A stretch of 64,000 nt of DNA, taken from contig JACJDG010000003.1 of assembly GCA_016432725.1 (NCBI GenBank), forward strand, positions 5,734,001-5,798,000, written 5' to 3'. Shown one piece after another: positions 47,255 through 56,081 of the stretch (its first letter is position 1; the number at the start of each line of letters is the position of its first letter). The notes beneath the pieces were generated by a model that saw only the letters and a list, made by a program, of their open reading frames with translations, was not told the DNA's origin and did no database searches. The stretch comes from Streptomyces sp. DHE7-1. GTDB taxonomy: Bacteria; Actinomycetota; Actinomycetes; Streptomycetales; Streptomycetaceae. The position numbers were made by a program, and so were the translations under genes.

Positions 47255-48727
47255 GTGGCCGTGACCGAGTCGGTGGCTGAAGGTGCGTACGGGGAAGAGC
47301 GCGCGGTGCACGAGGGGATCCTCAGGCGCCAGTCGGCGCGTGAGTCAGCGGCACGCACCTACGCGCGCGCTCTGCCCATCGTGCCCGTGCGGGCGCGGGG
47401 ACTGACCATCGAGGGCGCCGACGGCCGCCGCTACCTGGACTGCCTCTCGGGTGCCGGGACCCTCGCACTCGGCCACAACCACCCGGTGGTCCTGGAGGCC
47501 ATCCGCCGGGTCCTCGACTCCGGCGCCCCGCTCTCCGTCCTCGACCTGGCGACGCCGGTGAAGGACGCCTTCATCACCGAGCTGTTCCGCACCCTGCCGC
47601 CCGGGCTCGCCGACCGTGCCCGGGTGCAGTTCTGCGGACCGGCCGGCACCGACGCCGTCGAAGCGGCGCTCAAACTGGTCCGCACCGCGACCGGACGCAC
47701 CGGCATGCTCGCCTTCACCGGCGCCTACCACGGCATGACGGCCGGGGCCATGGCCGCCTCCGGCGGAGCCGGCGACGTACGGGTCGCGCGGCTGCCGTAC
47801 CCGCAGGACTACCGCTGCCCCTTCGGCATCGGCGGCCCGCGCGGTGCCGAACTCGCCGCCCGCTGGACCGAGTCCCTCCTGGACGACCCGAAGTCGGGCG
47901 TGCCGCTCCCCGCCGGGATGATCGTCGAACCCGTCCAGGGCGAGGGCGGTGTGATCCCGGCGCCGGACGACTGGCTGCGCCGCATGCGGGGGATCACCGC
48001 CGAGCGGTCCGTCCCGCTGATCGCCGACGAGATCCAGACCGGCGTCGGCCGCACCGGCGCCTTCTGGGCGGTGGAGCACAGCGGTGTCACACCCGACGTC
48101 ATGGTCCTCTCCAAAGCCATCGGCGGCAGCCTCCCGCTGGCCGTGGTCGTCTACCGCGACGACCTCGACGCCTGGCAGCCCGGCGCCCACGCGGGCACCT
48201 TCCGCGGCAACCAGCTGGCCATGGCCGCCGGCACCGCGACCCTGGCCCACGTGCGGGAGAACGGTCTCGCCGAGCGGGCCGCCACCTTGGGCGCGCGGAT
48301 GCTGGCCCAACTCCGGCAGTTGCAGAGCGCGTTTCCGTGCGTCGGTGACGTCCGGGGACGCGGCCTCATGATCGGCATCGAGCTGGTGGACCCGGAGAGC
48401 GAGGCAACCGGACCGGGTGAGGACTTCTTCGCCGGCGATCACCAGGCCGCCGCCGAAGCCCACCGGGCCACCCCCGCACCGCATCGCGCCGACCCCGAGC
48501 TCGCGGCAGCCGTCCAGCGGGAGTGCCTCCACCGGGGGCTCATCGTGGAACTCGGCGGTCGTCACGCCGGCGTCGTACGACTCCTGCCTCCGCTGACCAT
48601 CTCCGACGAGCAGGCGGCAGCCGTCATGGACCGTCTGGCCGACGCCGTGGCAGCGGCAGCCGGCCGACGGCAGGACCGGGGCCGCCGACACCGCGCCCCC
48701 GACAACCTCCTCCCCGGCCACGGCTAG
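47255..48727 (+). CDS. Diaminobutyrate--2-oxoglutarate aminotransferase, siderophore type
   Basis: 490-residue class III PLP aminotransferase. The PLP Lys lies in VLSKAIGGSLPLAVVVYRDD, the Asp of the cofactor site in ADEIQTGVGRTGAFW, and substrate blocks are FCGPAGTDAVEAALKLVRTA and GMTAGAMAAS. It resembles enzymes that form 2,4-diaminobutyrate for hydroxamate or related siderophores. The first gene of a three-gene NIS siderophore cluster. The GTG at 47,255 follows ggggagg by 11 bases; a GTG at 47,261 is an alternative. An extended region with HRATPAPHRADPEL near the end is atypical. Confidence 0.85.
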   Translation: MAVTESVAEGAYGEERAVHEGILRRQSARESAARTYARALPIVPVRARGLTIEGADGRRYLDCLSGAGTLALGHNHPVVLEAIRRVLDSGAPLSVLDLATPVKDAFITELFRTLPPGLADRARVQFCGPAGTDAVEAALKLVRTATGRTGMLAFTGAYHGMTAGAMAASGGAGDVRVARLPYPQDYRCPFGIGGPRGAELAARWTESLLDDPKSGVPLPAGMIVEPVQGEGGVIPAPDDWLRRMRGITAERSVPLIADEIQTGVGRTGAFWAVEHSGVTPDVMVLSKAIGGSLPLAVVVYRDDLDAWQPGAHAGTFRGNQLAMAAGTATLAHVRENGLAERAATLGARMLAQLRQLQSAFPCVGDVRGRGLMIGIELVDPESEATGPGEDFFAGDHQAAAEAHRATPAPHRADPELAAAVQRECLHRGLIVELGGRHAGVVRLLPPLTISDEQAAAVMDRLADAVAAAAGRRQDRGRRHRAPDNLLPGHG

Positions 48728-48987
48728 CCGCCCCACGAGAGCGGCCCCATCACCAGCACCCAGGAGCCACCCACGCGTTACCCCCTTCGTTCCGTTCGCC
48801 TGCGGACAACGCGCGTGACGCGACTGCCTGGCTCCGGCCCCGGCGGCTGGACCCGCGCGACCGCACGGAGACACCACCGCAAGGCCGCGCCACCCCACGG
48901 CGGCCGGGCGGACGACGGGACGCCGCCCCGGACGCGAACACGCTCACGCCCCCGCTACCCCAGCCCACCCCTCCTCGAGGAGCCGCC

Positions 48988-50939
48988 TTGAACGCCACCC
49001 CCGCACCCGACGGCCGTTCCGGCAGCCCCGACGACCAGGGCGACTCCGGGACCCAGCCTTCCCACGTGCCGCTCGCCGATTCGTTCCCCCAGCAGAAGCG
49101 ACGAGCCCCGGACCTCTTGAGCGCGGGAGCCCCCGGCGCCGACCCGCTGGAGGACCCCGATCCCGGCACCGCCGCCCAGGCCGCCGCCGTCGAGAACCTT
49201 CTGCGCTGCTGGGTACGGGAGACCGGTCTCACCGCCCCCGCCACCGGCACCCTCCGCATCCCGCTGCTCCGCAGTGGCACCGCGCTGATCGTCCAGGTCC
49301 GGCACTGGTCCCCGGCGGGCTGGCACCGCTTCGGGCCCGTCCGTCTCGCCGGCGCCGAGACGGCTCCGCCCGTCGACGCGATCACCCTCGCGGCGCTCCT
49401 CGCCAGGGAGACCCCGAGGGCACCACCCCCGGCACCGCGAGTGTCCCCGAGCAGCCGGGGGCCGCAGGCGACAGTGGAGATCTGGTCGCCAGGGTGGCCG
49501 ACTCCCTGCGCCGCACCGAGACGTTCATCAGCGACCGGCGCGCACACCCGGCCGACGGCCCCGACCTCTTCCTCAGCGCCGAGCAGTCCCTCCTCCTCGG
49601 ACATCCCCTGCATCCCGCCCCGAAGAGCCGGGAAGGCCTGACCGAGGCCGAGGGCCCGCTGTACTCACCGGAGTCGCGCGGCTCGTTCCCGCTGCACTGG
49701 TGGGCCGTGGCCCCCTCCCTCCAGGCAGCCGACTCCGCCTGGACCGAGCGCGGCCGTACCGTTCCCGCGGACCGGCTCACCCAGCGGCTCGCCGGAACAC
49801 CCCTTCCTCTCCCCGACGGATACGCCGCGCTGCCGCTGCACCCCTGGCAGGCCAGGGAACTCAGGCACCGCGACGCGGTCGCCGAACTGCTCGACTCCGG
49901 AACCCTCCGCGATCTCGGTCCGTCCGGCTCACCCTGGCATCCCACCTCCTCCGTACGCACCGTCCATCGATCCGGTGCCCCCGCGATGCTGAAACTGTCG
50001 CTGGGCCTGCGCATCACCAACTCCCGTCGCGAGAACCTGCGCAAGGAACTCCACCGCGGAGTCGAGGTGCACCGGTTGCTGCGCGGCGGGCTGGCCCGCC
50101 AGTGGCAGGCCGCGCACCCCGCCTTCGACATCGTCCGCGACCCCGCCTGGCTCGCCGTCGACGACCGGGACGGGCGTCCCCTCCCCGGCCTCGACGTCGT
50201 GATCAGGCACAGTCCGTTCGCCCCGGCCGACGACGTGAGCTGCATGGCCGGGCTCGTCTCGCCCCGGCCCCTCACGGAACCGGATACCGACCCGTGGCCG
50301 GCCAAGGGACCCTGGGCCCTGCGGTCCCGGCTGTCGCAACTCGTCGCGCGGCTCGCCGCACGCACCGGGCGCCCCGTCGGAGCCGTCGCCGCGGAGTGGT
50401 TCCTGCGCTATCTGGAGCAGGTCGTACGGCCGGTGCTCTGGCTGGACAGTGAGGCCGGCATCGCCCTCGAGGCGCACCAGCAGAACACGCTGGTCCTGCT
50501 CGACCGCGACGGCTGGCCCGCCGGCGGCCGGTACCGCGACAACCAGGGCTACTACTTCCGCGAGTCCCGGCGGGCCGAACTCGACGCGCGGCTGCCCGGG
50601 ATCGGAATGCGCAGTGACACCTTCGTCACGGACGAGGTGACCGACGAACGCTTCGCGTACTACCTCGCCATCAACAACGTGTTCGGGCTGATCGGCGCCT
50701 TCGGCTCCCAGCAACTCGCCGACGAGGGACTGCTCCTCGCCGCGTTCCGCGGCTTTCTCGCCGATGCCGCCTCGGGCCCGATCGCCCTGCGTACCCCGCT
50801 GCCCGGGCTGCTGCTCGACTCACCCGTCCTGCGCTGCAAGGCCAACCTGCTGACCCGGCTGCACGGCATGGACGAACTCGTCGGCCCGGTCGACACCCAG
50901 TCCGTCTACGTCGCCATCGCCAACCCCCTCCATTCCTGA
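48988..50939 (+). CDS. IucA/IucC family siderophore synthetase (frameshifted in this sequence)
   Basis: ATP-dependent NRPS-independent siderophore (NIS) synthetase that joins a carboxylate such as citrate to amines; about 650 residues. The family motif LLLGHPLHPAPKSREGL is intact, followed by KLSLGLRITNSRRENLRKEL, EAHQQNTLVLLD and YRDNQGYYFRES, and a FhuF-like C-terminal part. One C missing near 49,413 breaks RETPEGTTPGT. The start is probably TTG at 48,988 with ggagcc nearby; the first 60 residues are Pro-rich. The natural amine and acid are not known. Confidence 0.85.
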
Positions 50940-51006
50940 CCGAACGGCCCTGCTCCCGCGCGTCTCCCGCGCACCCTCCACCTCCTCCTGCCGAAAGGAG
51001 CGCACC

Positions 51007-51681
51007 GTGCCCTCCACCGACACCAGCACCGACACCGCATCTCCCGAGGACGGCGAGGCCACGCTGCATCTGCGCCTGCCCGCCGAGTTCGTCGCCCTCT
51101 TCGCCACCGCCGACCTGCTCGACGACGTGTCCGGCTGGGGGCCGACCCTCACCCCCGTGGGCCTGTTCCACCTGGTCCCCGTGCGTCTCGAGGACGATCT
51201 GCCGCTCATTCACCGCTGGATGAACGACCCCGCTGTCGACGCCTTCTGGGAGCTGGCGGGGCCCATGGACAGGACCGAGAACCATCTGCGCGCCCAGCTC
51301 GACGGCGACGGCCGCAGCGTGCCGTGCCTGGGCGTGCTGGACGGCGTCCCCATGAGCTACTGGGAGATCTACCGGGCGGATCTCGATCCGCTGGCCCGCC
51401 ACTGTCCGACTCGTCCGCACGACACCGGGATCCACCTCCTCGTCGGGGAGGCCGCTGACCGGGGACGAGGACTGGGCTCCGCCCTGCTCAAGGCCGTGAC
51501 CGATCTCGTTCTGGACCGTCGTCCCGCTTGTGCCCGGGTCGTCGCCGAGCCGGATGTCCGCAACACCGCTTCCGTCACCGCCTTCCTGCGCGCCGGGTTC
51601 CGATTCGCGTCCGAGGTCGAACTGCCCGGCAAGCGAGCCGCCCTCGTGGTCCGGGACCGCGGCCCGAACCTGCGGTCGTAG
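51007..51681 (+). CDS. GNAT acyltransferase, siderophore (IucB-like) type
   Basis: 224-residue N-acetyltransferase of the family that acylates hydroxylysine or diamines in siderophore pathways (IucB/RhbD type). The acetyl-CoA loop is RGRGLGSALLKAVTDLVLDR, preceded by HDTGIHLLVGEAAD. Substrate region MNDPAVDAFWELAGPMDR. It starts with GTG behind gaaaggag. It is the last gene of the siderophore cluster and lies 67 bases after the synthetase. No decarboxylase or hydroxylase gene adjoins, so the precursor chemistry is incomplete here. Confidence 0.85.
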   Translation: MPSTDTSTDTASPEDGEATLHLRLPAEFVALFATADLLDDVSGWGPTLTPVGLFHLVPVRLEDDLPLIHRWMNDPAVDAFWELAGPMDRTENHLRAQLDGDGRSVPCLGVLDGVPMSYWEIYRADLDPLARHCPTRPHDTGIHLLVGEAADRGRGLGSALLKAVTDLVLDRRPACARVVAEPDVRNTASVTAFLRAGFRFASEVELPGKRAALVVRDRGPNLRS

Positions 51682-51874
51682 CGAATTGTGTCGACGTCGT
51701 CACATTGAGTACGAACGGCGGCCCGGCGAGGTTCCCGGCCGTCGGGAAAAGATCCGGAAGCCCGGCGAAGCCGCCGCAGCCGATCCGCGCCCCAGGAGGC
51801 CCGGCAGTGATCCCGTCCCTCGCCCCCGCCTCGACCGCCCGTTTGTCAGTGCCGGGCCGTAGGGTGGTCGGGCT

Positions 51875-53866
51875 ATGACGAAGCCCTCTCTCCCCGAACT
51901 CCTGCACGCCGCCGTCGCGGCCGTCGGCGGCACGGAGCGCCCCGGCCAGGTGACCATGGCCGAAGCGGTCGCCGAGGCGATCGACGACGGATCCCACCTG
52001 CTGGTCCAGGCCGGCACCGGCACCGGAAAGTCGCTGGGCTATCTCGTGCCCGCGCTCGCGCACGGGGAGCGGGTGGTCGTCGCCACGGCCACGCTCGCAC
52101 TGCAGCGCCAGCTCGTGGAACGCGACCTGCCGCGCACGGTCGACGCGCTGCACCCACTGCTGCGCCGACGTCCGGACTTCGCCATGCTCAAGGGCAGGTC
52201 GAACTATCTGTGCCTGCACCGCCTGCACGAGGGCATGCCGCAGGACGAGGAGGACGGGCTCTTCGACCAGTTCGAGGCCGCCGCGCCCACCAGCAAGCTG
52301 GGTCAGGACCTGCTCCGTCTGCGTGACTGGGCCGACGAGACGGAGACCGGCGACCGTGACGGCCTGACGCCGGGTGTCTCGGACCGAGCCTGGGCGCAGG
52401 TGTCGGTGTCGTCCCGGGAGTGCCTGGGCGCGTCGAAGTGCGCCTACGGCGCCGAGTGCTTCGCGGAGATGGCGCGCGAGCGCGCCAAGCTCGCCGAGGT
52501 CGTCGTCACCAACCACGCCCTCCTGGCCATCGATGCCATCGAGGGTGCCCCGGTGCTGCCGCAGCACGAGGTGCTGATCGTGGACGAGGCGCACGAACTC
52601 GTTTCCCGCGTCACCGGAGTCGCCACTGGCGAACTCACACCCGGCCAGGTCAACCGCGCCGTGCGCCGGGCGGCCAAGCTGGTGAACGAGAAGGCCGCCG
52701 ACCAGCTCCAGACCGCCGCGGAGGGCTTCGAGCGGCTGATGGAACTGGCTCTGCCGGGCCGCCTTGAGGAGATCCCGGAGGACCTCGGGTACGCGCTGAT
52801 GGCGCTGCGGGACGCGGCCCGCACGGTCATCACCGCGCTCGGCTCCACCCGCGACAAGTCCGTCCAGGACGAGGACGCGGTCCGCAAGCAGGCGCTGGCC
52901 TCGGTCGAGACCGTGCACGACGTGGCGGAGCGCGTGGTCAACGGCTCCGAGTGGGACGTGGTCTGGTATGAGCGCCACGACCGCTTCGGCGCCTCTCTGC
53001 GTGTCGCGCCGATGTCGGTCTCCGGGCTGCTCAGGGAGAAGCTCTTCGCGGACCGCAGCGTCGTCCTCACCTCGGCGACGCTCAAGCTGGGCGGCGACTT
53101 CAACGGCGTCGGCGCCTCCCTGGGGCTCGGTCCCGAGGGTACGGAGGGCGAGGATCTGCCGCAGTGGAAGGGTGTGGACGTCGGGTCGCCCTTCGACTAC
53201 CCCAGGCAGGGCATCCTGTACGTCGCGAAGCACCTCGCGCGCCCCGCGCGGGACGGCGAGCGCTCCGACATGCTCGATGAGCTGACCGAGCTGATCCAGG
53301 CGGCCGGTGGCCGCACCCTCGGACTGTTCTCCTCCATGCGTGCCGCCCAGCTCGCCGCGGAGGAGCTGCGCTCCAGGATCCCCGAGTTCCCCATCCTGCT
53401 CCAGGGCGAGGAGACGCTCGGCGAGCTGATCAAGAACTTCGCCGCCGACCCGCGGACCTGTCTGTTCGGCACGTTGTCGCTGTGGCAGGGCGTGGACGTC
53501 CCGGGGCCCAGCTGTCAGCTGGTGATCATGGACAAGATCCCGTTCCCGCGGCCCGACGACCCGCTGATGAGCGCGCGGCAGAAGGCGGTGGAGGACGCGG
53601 GCGGCAACGGCTTCATGGCCGTGGCCGCTACCCACGCGGCCCTTCTCATGGCCCAGGGCGCCGGCCGTCTGGTCCGCGCCTCGGGGGACCGTGGCGTGGT
53701 CGCCGTACTCGATCAGCGGCTCGCCACTGCGCGGTACGGCAGCTACCTCAAGGCGTCACTGCCCGACTTCTGGTACACCACGGACCGCAACCAGGTGCGC
53801 AAGTCGCTGGCGGCCATCGACGCGGCCGCGAGGCAGACGGAAGAGAAGCAGACACAGGAGCAGTGA
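51875..53866 (+). CDS. DinG-like ATP-dependent helicase
   Basis: 663-residue superfamily 2 (XPD/DinG) helicase, intact. Walker A is AGTGTGKSLGYLVP, the DEAH box LIVDEAHELVSRV, motif III VVLTSATLKLGG, motif V GTLSLWQGVDVPG and motif VI AQGAGRLVRASGDRG. The four Cys of the XPD-type iron-sulfur cluster are in KGRSNYLCLHRL and ECLGASKCAYGAECF. It may unwind forked or flapped DNA during repair. No SOS box is visible upstream. It converges with lexA. Confidence 0.93.
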   Translation: MTKPSLPELLHAAVAAVGGTERPGQVTMAEAVAEAIDDGSHLLVQAGTGTGKSLGYLVPALAHGERVVVATATLALQRQLVERDLPRTVDALHPLLRRRPDFAMLKGRSNYLCLHRLHEGMPQDEEDGLFDQFEAAAPTSKLGQDLLRLRDWADETETGDRDGLTPGVSDRAWAQVSVSSRECLGASKCAYGAECFAEMARERAKLAEVVVTNHALLAIDAIEGAPVLPQHEVLIVDEAHELVSRVTGVATGELTPGQVNRAVRRAAKLVNEKAADQLQTAAEGFERLMELALPGRLEEIPEDLGYALMALRDAARTVITALGSTRDKSVQDEDAVRKQALASVETVHDVAERVVNGSEWDVVWYERHDRFGASLRVAPMSVSGLLREKLFADRSVVLTSATLKLGGDFNGVGASLGLGPEGTEGEDLPQWKGVDVGSPFDYPRQGILYVAKHLARPARDGERSDMLDELTELIQAAGGRTLGLFSSMRAAQLAAEELRSRIPEFPILLQGEETLGELIKNFAADPRTCLFGTLSLWQGVDVPGPSCQLVIMDKIPFPRPDDPLMSARQKAVEDAGGNGFMAVAATHAALLMAQGAGRLVRASGDRGVVAVLDQRLATARYGSYLKASLPDFWYTTDRNQVRKSLAAIDAAARQTEEKQTQEQ

Positions 53867-53873
53867 GCCGGCC

Positions 53874-53897
53874 GGTCCGGCCGGCGTCGGCCGGACC
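53874..53897. terminator. Hairpin after the DinG-like gene
   Basis: A perfect 10-bp stem (ggtccggccg / cggccggacc) with loop gcgt begins eight bases after the helicase stop. Confidence 0.6.
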
Positions 53898-53948
53898 ACC
53901 ACACCTGAGACGGTCGGTGCGGCCGTCCAGGGTGGTCCGCACAGCACA

Positions 53949-53982
53949 GGGCCCCGGAACCGGCGCAGGGGTCCCGGGGCCC
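53949..53982. terminator. Hairpin after lexA
   Basis: gggccccgg / ccggggccc, 9 bp, in the convergent gap. It lies about 40 bases beyond the lexA stop on the minus strand and would complement the hairpin facing the helicase. Confidence 0.55.
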
Positions 53983-54022
53983 GGTCAGGGGGACGAGCCG
54001 TCCGGCCCGCCCGCCACGGCCG

Positions 54023-54802
54023 TCACACGCGGCGCAGCACGGCGACGACCTTGCCCAGAATGGTCGCGTCGTCGCCGGGGATCGGCTCGTAGGCGGCGTT
54101 GTGCGGCAGGAGCCAGACGTGTCCGTCCTCGCGCTTGAAGCGCTTCACGGTGGCTTCGCCCTCGAGCATCGCGGCGACGATGTCGCCGTTCTCGGCGACC
54201 GGCTGGCGCCGGACGGTGACCCAGTCGCCGTCGCAGATCGCGGCCTCGATCATGGAGTCACCGACGACCTTCAGGACGAACAGCTCGCCGTCGCCGACGA
54301 GCTGGCGGGGCAGCGGGAACACGTCCTCGACCGACTCCTCGGCGAGGATCGGTCCACCGGCGGCGATACGGCCGACCAGCGGGACGTAGGACGCGGCGGG
54401 CTTGCCGGCGGTGTCGGTGGGCTGCACCGTCACGGCCTGGTCGGAGCCGCGCACCTCGTACGCGCGCGGGCGGTGCGGGTCGCGGCGCAGGAAGCCCTTG
54501 CGCTCCAGTGCCATCAGCTGGTGCGCCACCGAGGACGTGCTGGAGAGGCCGACGGCCTGGCCGATCTCGCGCATGGACGGCGGATATCCGCGTCGCTGCA
54601 CCGAATCCCTGATGACCTCGATCACCCGGCGCTGCCGGTCGGTGAGCCCTGAGCTGTCCGCCCGGATACCGGGAGGTCGACCGGGCAGGGAGCGCTTGTG
54701 CCCCTCGGGATTCGTGGCTTCGTTCATCGCATGTACCGGCTCGACTCGGCCCATGGGGCGGTCCTGGGCAGTGATGGTGGCACTGTCTGCGGTGGTGGTC
54801 AC
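54023..54802 (-). CDS. lexA: SOS repressor LexA
   Basis: 259-residue repressor that cuts itself with RecA help. The N-terminal winged helix reads RQRRVIEVIRDSVQRRGYPP and SMREIGQAVGLSSTSSVAHQ. The cleavage site Ala-Gly is in GRIAAGGPI. The Ser-Lys dyad is GDSMIEAAI and GEATVKRFK. A 30-residue N-terminal extension (from the GTG at 54,802) is typical of Streptomyces LexA. A LexA box lies 62-73 bases upstream, so it represses itself. Confidence 0.95.
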   Translation of the reverse strand: MTTTADSATITAQDRPMGRVEPVHAMNEATNPEGHKRSLPGRPPGIRADSSGLTDRQRRVIEVIRDSVQRRGYPPSMREIGQAVGLSSTSSVAHQLMALERKGFLRRDPHRPRAYEVRGSDQAVTVQPTDTAGKPAASYVPLVGRIAAGGPILAEESVEDVFPLPRQLVGDGELFVLKVVGDSMIEAAICDGDWVTVRRQPVAENGDIVAAMLEGEATVKRFKREDGHVWLLPHNAAYEPIPGDDATILGKVVAVLRRV

Positions 54803-54863
54803 GTCGGCCCCTCTCGATGGTCTCCCTGCTGGACAACGGTAGTTGCTTTCGAAAGGTTGCGCC

Positions 54864-54875
54864 AAACACACGTTC
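54864..54875 (-). promoter_or_regulatory. LexA (SOS) box upstream of lexA
   Basis: On the minus strand this reads gaacgtgtgttt, matching GAAC-N4-GTTC with one mismatch at the last base. It lies about 62 bases before the lexA start, as expected for autoregulation. The recA box has the same one-mismatch quality. Confidence 0.65.
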
Positions 54876-55213
54876 GAGTGAAAAAGTGCGATTCGCCTGA
54901 CGTGATCATGTGTCTGGGTGTATAGCTGACGCGGCACCTGACGGGCAAAAGGGCCCATTGTTGTACTCTTCACCGCCGGGATCGGCGACCTTGCGGGTTG
55001 TGCCCTCAGTCTGCCATCCGGCACCCGGTGCACCCGGATCCGGCTCCCTTCTGCGCCGGAGTCCCACGTGGTCTCCGTGCGGCGCCCACGGTATCTCCGT
55101 AACCGCAGGATCGATACGTCCCTGCGCCCGCGTGTTCGGAAATGCCGGCAGCGGGTATCCGGGGCCTGCTCCTGCGCTACGACACGCGTAACAGCCTCGG
55201 TGTATGGGCCAAG

Positions 55214-55260
55214 CCCTACATGTAGTGGTTGGATGCTTACCGCAGCCCACAAGTTGTGGT
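55214..55260 (+). promoter_or_regulatory. Tandem NrdR boxes upstream of nrdR
   Basis: Two 16-bp boxes begin 31 bases (three helical turns) apart: ccctacatgtagtggt (55,214-55,229) and gcccacaagttgtggt (55,245-55,260). They share ACA.GT.GTGGT and a partial dyad. Paired boxes with this spacing are the hallmark of NrdR operators, so NrdR should repress its own operon with nrdJ. A candidate -10 (tatgct, 55,292-55,297) lies downstream. Confidence 0.7.
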
Positions 55261-55367
55261 CCCCCGGGTCTGAGATGGCTCCGCGATCGCCTATGCTTAG
55301 GGCTGCTTCGAGGGGCCCATGTGGTCCAGCGGGGCCATTGAGTCTGCTGTGAGGAGGGTTGGAGAGC

Positions 55368-55916
55368 ATGCACTGCCCCTTCTGCAGGCACCCCGACAGC
55401 CGCGTGGTCGACAGCCGTACGACCGACGACGGCACGTCGATCCGCAGGCGCCGCCAGTGCCCCGACTGCTCCCGTCGTTTCACGACCGTGGAGACGTGCT
55501 CGCTCATGGTGGTGAAGCGGTCCGGAGTGACCGAACCGTTCAGCCGCACCAAGGTCATCAACGGCGTGCGCAAGGCATGCCAGGGACGGCCCGTCACCGA
55601 GGACGCGCTCGCCCAGCTCGGCCAGCGGGTCGAGGAGGCGGTGCGCGCCACCGGAAGTGCCGAGCTGACCACCCATGACGTGGGTCTGGCCATACTCGGC
55701 CCGTTGCAGGAACTCGACCTCGTCGCCTATCTGCGATTCGCCTCCGTCTACCGGGCCTTCGACTCGCTCGACGACTTCGAGGCCGCGATCGCGGAGCTCA
55801 GGCAGACGCGAGGCCCCGCTGCGGACGGCGAGGAAGCGGGAGCGGGGAGCCAGGAAGACGAACGCGGGCCCGGAGGGACCGACGCGGTCCCCGTGCCCGC
55901 CCACGCCGCCGACTGA
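55368..55916 (+). CDS. nrdR: Transcriptional repressor NrdR
   Basis: 182-residue nucleotide-sensing repressor of ribonucleotide reductase genes. The N-terminal zinc ribbon is MHCPFCRHPDSRVVDSRTT with CPDCSRRFTTVE; an ATP-cone follows (SLMVVKRSGVTEPFSRTKVI to ELDLVAYLRFASVYRAF). The ATG at 55,368 begins MHCPFC. The 40-residue Gly/Glu-rich tail is a streptomycete extension. nrdJ follows 165 bases later; that gap holds no terminator that I can see. Confidence 0.95.
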   Translation: MHCPFCRHPDSRVVDSRTTDDGTSIRRRRQCPDCSRRFTTVETCSLMVVKRSGVTEPFSRTKVINGVRKACQGRPVTEDALAQLGQRVEEAVRATGSAELTTHDVGLAILGPLQELDLVAYLRFASVYRAFDSLDDFEAAIAELRQTRGPAADGEEAGAGSQEDERGPGGTDAVPVPAHAAD

Positions 55917-56081
55917 CCGGCGCGTCGGAATCCGGACGGACGCCCGGGTTCCGGCTCGGGAGGCGGCGACCGAAGACCTGTTGCGGGTGGCAGTTGAGGG
56001 CCCCCGCGACACCAGACAGAACACCGTGCCACGGGAACATCGGGGCACTTCAGGGCGTTTTCGCCCGTACAGGGAGGCGGC

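Larger units (their letters stand above)
54803..55367. other. Divergent intergenic region between lexA and nrdR
   Basis: 565 bases without a convincing gene. It holds the LexA box (54,864-54,875) and two NrdR boxes (55,214-55,260). The middle 300 bases show no start with a good ribosome site and no biased codon use; I take it as non-coding. Confidence 0.5.

Noticed and set aside
3362..50939. Treating the 17 frameshifted genes as pseudogenes
   Set aside because: All breaks are one-base losses in G/C runs with no other decay, and they affect core genes, so sequencing error is more likely. Only the protease fragment at 44,002-44,366 is called a pseudogene.
55917..56081. Adenosylcobalamin riboswitch upstream of nrdJ
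   Set aside because: I looked for the B12 box and compatible stems between nrdR and nrdJ and before nrdR and saw none.
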